Below, piece by piece: positions 55,748 through 64,000 of a stretch of 64,000 nt of DNA. The position numbers were made by a program, and so were the translations under genes. The notes under the pieces were generated by a model. The model ran no database searches. It was not told the DNA's origin and saw nothing but the letters and a program-made list of their open reading frames with translations. Within the stretch, counting starts at the first letter, position 1. Each line of letters starts with the position of its first letter. The stretch is from positions 124,001 to 188,000 of the forward strand of contig JAPMXV010000069.1 in assembly GCA_026936335.1 (NCBI GenBank), written 5' to 3'. The DNA comes from Mantamonas sphyraenae. Lineage: Eukaryota; CRuMs; Mantamonadidae.

Positions 55748-57590
55748 TCATTGAAGAAACGCAGAAAACTCCTTGGTTGCCACCTTGCTACGCCGTGTGG
55801 ATGGCGACGACGCAGATGGTGACCCTGCACCCTGTCTGCCACCCTTGCCTTTGCTCTTGCGTCGCAACTGCGCTGCCTTTTTCAGCCGCCGTGCCTTGAG
55901 GCGCTCCTTGGCAGCCTCCTCCATGGCTTGCCGTTCAAGTTCCGCCTCCTCAAGCGCCTTTTGCTCCGCCAGCTGCCTCTGCTTGCGTTCTTCGTTGCGT
56001 TTCTTGCGTGCTTCCATTTGCTCTTGGATGCGTTTTGTGTTGCGTTCCTCCTCCTGCTTGGCCAGCTCTTCGCGTTGTCGCCTCTCTTTCTGCTCACGCA
56101 AGCGGCGCACCACAGTCGGATCCGTAAAGGCGACGCCCCCACACGACGGTCCTCCACCTTGGGTTGCTTGTGTGTGGCGGCCACCAGGTCGCGCAACACG
56201 TCGACACGCTCCACCGTGCGGCGGTCAGGAAACACCTGCGCCAGCCACGAATCCGTTTGCAGCACCATTTGTGCCTTGCGCATGTCCCTTTGCTCCTCGG
56301 TGGCCTTTTGCTGGCGCTTGCGTCGTCCACGCACACGCTCCAGCAGCAGCCGGGCATGACCGTGGAGGGGATGATCGAGTGAGGTTGCGCCTGTGTTCTC
56401 GTTGACGTAGTACCGTTGCTTTGTGTCTGTGCGTTCCATGAGACGCACTCCTGCAGGCAAGGGTGCTCGCAATCCCTCTTCCACCACCCACATCCAACGC
56501 AGGTCCTCCTGATCGTCAATGCCGAGGAGTTTGATCATGCGAACCATTTCCTCGTTGTTCGGCGTATACTGTGCATCCAGAGCCACTTCCACGGCCATAT
56601 CTGGTTCGTGGATGGGTGCAGCAGCCCCATCTGTGTTGTCATCGACCAGATCGGGATTGGGGCAGAGTTTGCTTGTGTGGCAGCAGCGTCGTCGTCGGCG
56701 GCCCCACTCATCTCCATGCGCTGGCGAAGCGCATGGCGTTCCTCCCTGCGCAACTGAAGGGCGACCCGTGCGCGTTCTCGGGCCTCTGGTTTGTCCCATG
56801 TGGCCCACAGGGCATCGAGGCGGTCCCGCTCGATGGTATCTCGAGCGGCAGCCAAGACTGAGTCGCGCATCGTTTCAAACGACGCATGCGGATCATGCAC
56901 CGTCATCTTGCGCCACGCCGAATCGTCAAAGAGCACACCCGCACCATCAAAGAGCTCGGTGTGGTCGTCGGGTTCGAGCATGGTGTGCACCAGCCAGGAG
57001 GGCAGCTTTGCATCCGCTTGCCTCTGCAACTCCTGCACGAAATGCTCGCCTGCTCTGTTGACCATCGACTCGCGCAACTGGTCCAACTGTTCGTGTTTCC
57101 ACACCACATCCAATGCCGGTTCATCTTCCATGTCCTCCTCGTCGTCCGTGTTCTTGTCGCCATCCGTGTCCACCTGGTTCTCTTGTGCCACACCTCGGTG
57201 GAACATGTGCACACGTGTGCCGTGGGCTCGCGGACGATGTTCCACAAGAATGGGAGTGGCAGAGGAGGGTTGGGTGGAGGAGGAGGAGGAGGCGGTGGTG
57301 TCGCGGCTGCGGGAGGGGCGGCCGTAGCGTTTGTTCCAGGCGTCGTCATGACGAAGTCGCATGGAGCGCTCGCCGGCAAGGGCATCCTGGAGGGAACGCA
57401 CGGCAGAGGCGAGTTCCACGTTGTGCTCGCGGAGGACGGTGAGCTCGCGCAGCAGCTTGGCGTTGTCAAGTTCGAGTTCGCGTTGCCTGCGTTCTGCTTT
57501 GCGACGTCGCTTCTGCTCGCGAGCCACTTGCAATTGCAACTGCTGGTGGGCTTGCTGCACCTCACGCAGGATGGTATGTTGGGAGGACAT
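55748..57590 (-). CDS. CEP164-type WW-domain coiled-coil protein
   Basis: Single gene of about 614 residues after two one-base corrections, at GGGG 56659-56662 and CCCCC 56136-56140 (plus-strand bases). These join SAPIP to NPDLVDDNTDG, and VEDRRVGG to VAFTDPTVVRRLREQ. The N-terminus (MSSQHTILREVQQAHQQL) is a coiled coil. The centre holds the CEP164-like module IKLLGIDDQEDLRWMWVVEE-GLRAPLPAGVRLMERTD followed by a WW domain with YYVNENTGATSLDHPLHGH. The C-terminus is a long Arg/Glu/Lys coiled coil and a basic tail. CEP164 marks distal appendages and recruits tubulin kinase TTBK2 to start ciliogenesis. The assignment rests on the module before the WW domain. A general WW coiled-coil protein is the alternative. 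Confidence 0.7.
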
Positions 57591-57644
57591 GGGTGCCGAG
57601 GGCGAAGCCAAAACAACAAAAACCGCTGGCACGGCACGCGGGTC

Positions 57645-59603
57645 ATGGGTTGTCGCAGCATTGTTGGGAGTGTGTGTGTGGCCGCGTGTGCCAGCACATT
57701 CCTGGTGCTGCTCACGCTCCTGTTTTATCCCGTGCATGGCCCACCCTTGGATCTGGATCATCCGGCAGTCAACGCCACGTGGCAGCGTGGCTTCTGCAGA
57801 GCCTTTCTGCGCACTGCATTGTCCAAACACCCGTCCCAGCGCAGAGATTGTCGCGTGGCGTGTCATGCCTACGCAGAGGAGCTGGGCCTGGGCATCAACC
57901 AGGGCGACCGTCTGTGTCCGCTCCAAGAATGGAGCCGAGTCAAGACGGCCGTGTTTGGCCCAAACTTTCGCATGCCCTTCCGTCCACACTGCATCCCGCT
58001 GTTCAAAGCCTACACAAGTATGCATGCGTCCGTGTGGCGCATGGCCCACGACGGATGCTGGACGGGCGAGTGCCGGGCAACGGAATTGGCGCGGGACCTG
58101 AGCGAAGCGGAGCGAGCGCGTGGAGCACACACAGACCTGGAGGCATATATGGAGGTGAAGGACAGGTACTGGTGGGTACGCACCCAAGGACTGTGCCGGA
58201 TGGCCGGACAGAAGGTTCGAGAAGCGTGCGAACGAGGGAGAAGGGTGTTTGAAGCGCACGAGGAGGCGTGGCAACCGCGATGCCACTCTGCACAATGCGA
58301 CGTGGGTCGCGTGTGTGATCAATTGCTATTGAATCCACGTGTGCATGGACGTCCGTTGCCATGGACGGCAGCAGACCTGTTGGCCACCGTGGCTGCGTAC
58401 GAGGGCCAACCGCAGGTGTTGCACATGCAGGGTACAGACACACAGGTGCATCTGGACGCAAGGGGCGGCGACGATGACACCCGTGATGCCGTGTTGGAGC
58501 GTACGCTGCCCTGGTATGCGCGGTCGGACAGGCAGGTGACGTCGGGTTCGGCCGAGGAGGCAGAGTTGCATGTGTTGACACAGGACTCTGTGCACGGAGT
58601 GATGTTCACCATGGGCTCTGGGCGCACGTATGTGCGTGCTCGCGGTGAACAGGGCCCGTACTTTCTGGAATCCCTGGACGAGGGACCAGCCAAGATGACG
58701 CTGCGTGCGTACGGCCACGCCGTGCTGCATCACCTGGTAAACCAGTTGCAGATGGAACAACTGAGCCACCGCATCGGCGAATTGTTCTCCAGCACAGACA
58801 CCACGACAAAGAACAGCGAGATCGAGGCGTTTGTGCACAAGTACAACATCAGCGTGGAGGAAGTGCGTGGGTGGCCTGCAGGCGTCTCGTGGCGAGGAGG
58901 CAGCCAAGACAGCCTTCCAGCCGAGTTTTTGAACCGTTTCACCTCGTTCAACGGCTTCTTTGCACGGGAACTGAAGGCGAACGCACGCGTGGTGGCCGGG
59001 CTGGACAATGCCGCGGTGCTTGTGTCGCCGGGAGACTGCAGGATGCACGTGTATCCAAATGTGGCCGTGGACAAGGCCTGGCGGGTGTGGATCAAATCGC
59101 AGGTGTTTTCATTGCATGCGCTGCTGGGCGACGCGGCGCTGGCCGAACGGTATGTGAATGGCAGCCTTGTGATTGCGCGTCTGGCGCCACAGGACTACCA
59201 TCGCATCCATGCACCGGTGGATGGGGTGTTGGGTTCCACCGTGGCGTTTGAAGGCAGTTTGTACAGTGTAAACCCGTACGCGGTGACGTCGCCGTACTAC
59301 ACGCCGCTGAGCAGCAACAAGCGCGTGCGGATGATGGTGCACTCGGAGAGGTTTGGTGATGTGGCCATGGTTGCAGTGGGTGCCACGCTGGTGGGCTCCA
59401 TTGTGACCACAGCCGAGCCTGGACAGAGTGTGCGCAAGGGGGACGAGTTGATGTACTTTGCGTACGGCGGCTCGACAGTGGTGCTGCTGTTTGAACACGG
59501 CCGCGTGGCATTCGACACCGATTTGGTGGTCAACAGCGGGCGGGGTCTGGTCGAGACGTATGTGCAGATGGGGGAGAGGGTCGGAGAGGCGCGCGAGCCG
59601 TGA
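57645..59603 (+). CDS. PSD: Phosphatidylserine decarboxylase
   Basis: Pyruvoyl enzyme making phosphatidylethanolamine from phosphatidylserine. Single exon, 652 residues from the ATG at 57645. It opens with a hydrophobic signal/anchor (SVCVAACASTFLVLLTLLFY), then about 300 residues of Cys- and Trp-containing unknown sequence. The decarboxylase domain follows: FNGFFARELK, VLVSPGDCRMHVY, DYHRIHAPVDGVLGSTVAFEG, FGDVAMVAVGATLVGSIVTT, and a C-terminal GGSTVVLLFE. The self-cleavage motif, LGST or VGSS in well-known enzymes, reads VGSI with the serine kept. The HxxP-type His and the Asp of SPGD (candidates for the catalytic triad) are present. A secretory or ER location rather than mitochondrial is inferred from the anchor. 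Divergent from the WW gene across 54 bases. Confidence 0.85.
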   Translation: MGCRSIVGSVCVAACASTFLVLLTLLFYPVHGPPLDLDHPAVNATWQRGFCRAFLRTALSKHPSQRRDCRVACHAYAEELGLGINQGDRLCPLQEWSRVKTAVFGPNFRMPFRPHCIPLFKAYTSMHASVWRMAHDGCWTGECRATELARDLSEAERARGAHTDLEAYMEVKDRYWWVRTQGLCRMAGQKVREACERGRRVFEAHEEAWQPRCHSAQCDVGRVCDQLLLNPRVHGRPLPWTAADLLATVAAYEGQPQVLHMQGTDTQVHLDARGGDDDTRDAVLERTLPWYARSDRQVTSGSAEEAELHVLTQDSVHGVMFTMGSGRTYVRARGEQGPYFLESLDEGPAKMTLRAYGHAVLHHLVNQLQMEQLSHRIGELFSSTDTTTKNSEIEAFVHKYNISVEEVRGWPAGVSWRGGSQDSLPAEFLNRFTSFNGFFARELKANARVVAGLDNAAVLVSPGDCRMHVYPNVAVDKAWRVWIKSQVFSLHALLGDAALAERYVNGSLVIARLAPQDYHRIHAPVDGVLGSTVAFEGSLYSVNPYAVTSPYYTPLSSNKRVRMMVHSERFGDVAMVAVGATLVGSIVTTAEPGQSVRKGDELMYFAYGGSTVVLLFEHGRVAFDTDLVVNSGRGLVETYVQMGERVGEAREP

Positions 59604-59660
59604 GGCAAATCAACATCCAGCCAGACATCCACACACCCTGAATCTTGGAAGAAACGCAGA

Positions 59661-62600
59661 ATGACACGCACACGACGACAGACTGCGCTCATGGAACAGC
59701 AGAGCCAGGTGGAGATGGAAGATCCGCGAGCGCTGGAGACGGACGACGGCGCCGATGATTCCGACGAGGAGTTCTTGTCGTACGCCTCGAAGGAGACATC
59801 TGGACACGGAAACACAAAGGAAACAGGCATGGAGGCAAGCAGCACTGGTCAGGGGGCGGCATCCAAGTAGGTTGGCGAGACATGGACTGGGCAGAGACGT
59901 GTTGGCGCCAAAACGACAAACGGCCACAAAAATTGAACGGTGGAAAAGGCGGCTGACACAAAGGGCGCTGCTCCGACACGCACAGCTACTTTGAACAGTT
60001 CAGCAAGAGTGTACGCTTCACGCCTGGATCGCCTCTGCGTCAGCAGGAGGTGCAACAATACACGACACCGCCGTCCGTGCGAGCAATCCGGCAGCACTTG
60101 ATCTTTTCGCCGACGACGCCGCACGTGCCCAAGCTGGACATGAAGGCAGCGTCGGCCAGCCAAAGCGCAACTGCACACGAGGCAACGCCGGAGCAGGAGA
60201 ACACGCCTGTCAACACACCCCCCAAGGGCAAGGCGGGCAAGGCGGGCAAGTCTCTGGCGGCGAGCAGCAGCAGCAGCAGCCGCGGAAGAGGAGGACGCAA
60301 CACGCATCAGCAGCGGTCGGGAACGGCGTCGACGAGGGCCAAGGCATCCAAAGCGGTGGAAGAGGAGACAAGGAGCAAAAAGGGAGGAGGAATCATGCGA
60401 CGTGGGGGCACGCTGACAAAGCGACGTGGAGGAAACAAGACGGGCCAAACGGAACCCATCAAGGTTTACCTGCGCATCCGTCCGTTCAGCCGGGCCGAGG
60501 TGAGCTCGAACATCCAACCGTGCATCACGTTGCTGGGCTCGTCCGCCATTGCGGTGCGTGCGCCAGATTCGGCCAAGGAAACGCGGTTCATCTTTACCGA
60601 GGTGTTTGCGCCGGACGTGACGCAGCAGCCGCTGTACGACGGAACGACGCGGCGGCTGTTGAAGAGCGTGTGCAGTGGCCACAACGCGTTGCTGTTTACG
60701 TACGGCATGACAAACAGCGGCAAGACGTACACAATCAGCGGAACGAAGGAGGCGCCGGGCTTGCTGCCGCGTGTGATGCAGCAGGCGTTTGCCTCGTTGG
60801 GAGACTACCTTGTGCAGCGGCCGGAAAGCGAGCCGTTCTTTGAGAGCGAGTCGCCTGCGGATCTGGACGAGATCCCGTTTGTGCAAGAGGGCCTGGAGCC
60901 GCTGGAGGTGGATCTGGACGTGGCGTACGAGCTGTGGCTGAGCTGCTGCGAGATCTACAACGAACGCATCCACGACTTGATTGGCGAGGCGCAGAACCTG
61001 AAGCTGGGTCAGGACAAACAGGGCCATGTGTACGTGAAGAACCTGACCGAGGTGCGTGTGACGGACTTGGCAGAGGCGCACGCGGTGATTGCCAAGGCAC
61101 AGGCGAACCGAAGTGTGGGTGGCACGATGCTGAACAACGACAGCAGCCGATCGCACACCATCTTTACGCTGCGCGTGGTGCGATTTCCGTTTGACGAGCG
61201 CACGGGCCACATGCTGATTGATCACGCCACGCATGCGCGTCTGAGCATCGTGGATCTGGCCGGGTCGGAGAGGTCGTCGCGAGCGCTGACGAGCGGCAGG
61301 CGGCTGCGAGAGGCGTCCAACATCAACACGAGTCTGATGACGCTGGGTCGGGTGATTGACACGCTGCGACACAACCAAAACTCGTCGGAACGTGGCCAGA
61401 AGCGGGTGCCCTTTCGCGACTCGAAGCTGACGCGGCTGTTTCAGGACCACTTTGTGGGCCACGGCAAGGCGGCCATGATTGTCAATGTGAATGCGGGCGA
61501 TCTGGACATTGAGGAGACGATGCACGTGCTCAAGTTTTCTCAGCGATTGCACGTGACGTGCGCACAGCGCAGGACGGCCCGCAGCAGGGGCTGGGCTCGC
61601 TGAACGGCGCCATGGCCAGGATGTACCAGAGCGACAAGGAGTGCGGCCTGGACGTCGACGACGTGAACGTGGCCTTGGAAGACGACGATGAGGAGGACGA
61701 GCATGGCATGGAGGAGGAGGAGGAGGAGGAGGAGGAGGATGAAGAGGGGGCAGAGAACGACGATGACGACGATGACGAAGAGTTTTTCCAGCAGGCGGAA
61801 GCTGGTGGTGGTAGGCCGCAGTCGATCATTGACGCAGCGGCGGAGGATCCATTTGCGCAATTTGAGGAGGATGAGGATGAGGACGAGGAGGAACCAAGCT
61901 GGGAAGAGCTGATGGCGCGAGTGGTGGAGGCAGAGGCACGTGCAAACGAAGTGGAGGATCAAGTGCGACAGGAAGTGGCTGTGGAGATGGCGGAACGTCT
62001 GGCAGAGATGGAAATGATGTACGAGGAGCGGCTGCAGGAACAAATGATCGCGGCGGACACGCGGCTGGACACCAAAATGTCGCTGTTTGCAGATCAACAG
62101 CAGGCGGCAGCAACGTCGGAGGATCCGTACCTGCGTACGGCACACAACAACCTGAAGAAGCAGTATCAACTGGCGCAGGAGCGTGTGTACGCGCTGGAGA
62201 AGCGAAACGAAACGCTGAGCGAAGAGCTGCAGGCGCGTGTGAATCTGGTGGCGCAGCAGGCGGCAGATTTGGCCAAGGAGAAAACGCGGTCGGCGAATGT
62301 TGGAGCACAGTTGAAGCAGATGCGCGGGGCACTGGAGTCGATGACGGATCTGGAGACAAACCTGCGGCGGTCGCTGGAGAACGAGGCGAGGGTGAAACTG
62401 AACCAGCAACGGAACGAGATTGCAGCGAATGCGCGGGAACAGGTGGCGGCGGTGGAGCACAAGTTGCGTGAGGAGAGGAAGAAGAACGCACAGCTGGAGG
62501 AGACGTGCAAGAAGCTGCAGGCGCGTGTGACAAAGCTTGTGCAGTGGCAGCAGCACACACAGGAGCAAATCAGGACGATGCAGGAAAAGAACGGAAACCG

Positions 62601-63870
62601 CAGCAAGACGGGCAAGAAGAAGAAGAAGGAAGACACAACGACATTCTTGCACGCACAGCCCAACGTGGCGTACGCGGACACGAGCCACAAGATCGAAATG
62701 GGCAAGGAGAGCAAGGCAGGCGAGCTGCAGGACTTTCTGGATTCGCACGGATCGCCAAAGTTCAAGAAGTACCAGGCGCTGGCAGTGGATGCAAAGCGCA
62801 ACAGCCAGGGCGGAGGGCAAAAGACCGTGAGCACGCTGTGGTCGGGAATGGTGGCGCCGTCGCCGTCGGGCAAGGGCTTTTCGGTGAGCTTTACGGACGT
62901 GGAGAAGCTGGAAAAGGCGAGTGTGGAACCGAAGCGGATGACACGCGCTCGTGCACGTGCACTGAACATGAGCGGAAGCAAGGGCAGCAACAGCGCAGCT
63001 GGAAGAGACAAGGCCACAGCTGTATTTGGAGAGGAGGATGGAGGCAACGTGCGTGAAGAAAGGCAGAAGAAGGAGAACGAGCAGGGCGGGGAGCCGATGG
63101 AGGAATTCGACTCGTTGCAGGTGCACAAGGTGGACGTGGTGCGACGTGCAAAGCGAGCCGGAGTGCGTCCGCCGCGCAGCACACGCAAGCGCAGCAAGGA
63201 TGACGTGGAGGAAGTGGAGCGTGTGGAGATGGATGTGCGTGACGAGATCAAGCGCAGGCGTCTGGGGATGCAGGCACGACAGGCAGACCCAGTGATGGTG
63301 GTGGAAGAGGAAGAGGCGGGGTCCACGTCGTCCAAGGCGGCAAAGGGCAAGAAGGAGAGCAAGAAGGAGAGCAAGAGCAAGGCCAAGGGCAAGGGCATGT
63401 CGCTGGCACAGAGGTTGCTGCGGTCCGGAAAGAAGAAGAGCAAGAAGGAGGATGCGTACGCGTTTGACGAAGATGACGAGGAGGAGGAAGAAGAAGTGGA
63501 TGAGGAGGAGGAGAGGGTGGTGGAAGAAGAGGTGGTGGTGAACACGCGAGCAGCAGGTGGTAGCTCGGCGATGATGAGCGAGCTGGGAGCGGCGCTTCAA
63601 CGTCGCAAGGAGAAGCAGAACAAGGAGATGGAAGTAGAAGAGGCAGCAGAGGTGGTGGAGAAGAAGGTGGAAAAGAAGGTGGAAAAGAAGGTGGAGAAGA
63701 AGGAGGAGAAGAAGGAGGAGAAGAAGAAGAAGCGAAGGAAGCTGTTTGGAAGGAGCAAGAAGGTGGTGGTGGATGACGCAGACGAAGGAGAGGATGGAGA
63801 GGAGCGTGGAGAGAGTGTGGAGGCGAGTGCGTTGCCCATTGCACAGCGTCTCCGAGCTGGATTGGTGTGA
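59661..63870 (+). CDS. Kinesin-6-like motor protein
   Basis: Exons 59661-59866 and 59986-63870 (phase 2) give about 1,363 residues after adding one T to TTTT at 61535-61538. That join turns LKF into FFSAIARDVRTAQ, matching the LKFSAIA end of kinesin motors. The ATP-binding P-loop is TYGMTNSGKTYT, switch I is NNDSSRSHT, and switch II is DLAGSERS. The TYGxTNSGKT wording, the motor starting after a 190-residue disordered N-terminus, and a long insertion before YELWLSCCEIYNERIHDL resemble the kinesin-6 (KIF20/KIF23) group that acts at the spindle midzone in cytokinesis. Past the motor come a poly-Glu/Asp patch (61690-61790), a coiled coil (about 61900-62600), a disordered middle, and a Lys/Glu-rich tail with a KKVEKKVEKK repeat. 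Confidence 0.85.
61707..61745 (+). repeat. GAG repeat coding polyglutamate
   Basis: An almost pure GAG trinucleotide run encodes a Glu tract in the kinesin immediately after the motor. Confidence 0.85.
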
Positions 63871-63904
63871 GAAGGGAGCAATGGATGCTTTCGTTTGGTT
63901 CACT

Positions 63905-64000
63905 TCACACGCGTGCGGGTTCGTCATCCACGATGTGCTGTCCACTGCCGACGCCCTGGGCTTGTGCGTCGTCGTCGACATCGGCTTCGGGTTGTGCGTC
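63905..64000 (-). CDS. C-terminal end of a minus-strand gene (partial)
   Basis: An open minus frame of 31 codons runs from the right edge to a TGA at 63905-63907. It encodes an acidic, low-complexity tail (EADVDDDAQAQGVGSG, ending DDEPARV). The 34-base gap to the kinesin stop matches the spacing of other convergent pairs here. No function can be read. It is short and could be chance. Confidence 0.4.
   Translation of the reverse strand, partial: DAQPEADVDDDAQAQGVGSGQHIVDDEPARV

Noticed and set aside
1-64000. tRNA, rRNA, CRISPR, transposon or phage-like elements
   Set aside because: No cloverleaf, rRNA block, spaced repeat array, transposase or integrase was seen on either strand.

Overview
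This is a gene-dense nuclear segment from a eukaryote, most likely a free-living flagellated protist. Evidence: 22 to 23 GT-AG introns can be placed by reading frame and homology. The gene set is eukaryotic: RNA polymerase I second subunit, farnesyltransferase beta, kinesin, RasGAP, F-box/LRR, CFIm25 (NUDT21), lysosomal cobalamin transporter, prenylcysteine oxidase and a CDCA7-type zinc finger. Cilium genes are present (a tubulin ligase-like TTLL, a CEP164-type WW protein). The standard genetic code fits every frame. The sequence is GC-rich, genes lie about 2.4 kb apart, and neighbours are separated by only about 20-100 bp. A lineage near opisthokonts, choanoflagellates or apusomonads would fit the gene content, but I cannot assign a species from the sequence.

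Layout, left to right: 3' part of an EED-like WD40 gene (+); dihydropteridine reductase (+); YqgF/RuvX-type nuclease (+); TPR protein (+); FANCE-like protein (-); TTLL-type glutamylase (-); prenylcysteine oxidase (+); LMBRD1 (-); two giant head-to-head paralogues carrying kelch, beta-helix, Cys-rich and polytopic membrane regions (- at 12.6-19.1 kb, + at 19.2-26.8 kb); farnesyltransferase beta (-); a small four-helix membrane protein (+); F-box/LRR protein (+); a type II membrane protein (+); a protein with three RasGAP domains (-); a two-unit membrane cyclase-like protein (+); a Ser/Arg-rich unknown (+); a large alpha-helical unknown (-); RNA polymerase I RPA2 (+); a secretory unknown (-); a CDCA7-type zinc-finger protein (+); CFIm25 (+); a CEP164-type WW protein (-); phosphatidylserine decarboxylase (+); a kinesin-6-like motor (+); and the tail of a further minus-strand gene.

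The genes are not an operon. They are housekeeping, signalling, DNA-repair, lipid and ciliary genes packed in divergent pairs sharing 38-71 bp promoters and convergent pairs with 20-82 bp between stop codons. A loose theme is prenylation and Ras: FNTB attaches farnesyl, PCYOX degrades prenylcysteine, and the RasGAP acts on farnesylated GTPases.

Two points need care. First, at least ten genuine-looking genes need a one-base correction, almost always at a short homopolymer, to keep a conserved frame. I read this as sequence or assembly error, so protein lengths given for those genes assume the correction. Second, the most unusual biology is the triple RasGAP whose outer two domains have lost the arginine finger, the head-to-head giant surface-protein pair, and a tandem cyclase-like protein lacking the catalytic metal ligands.
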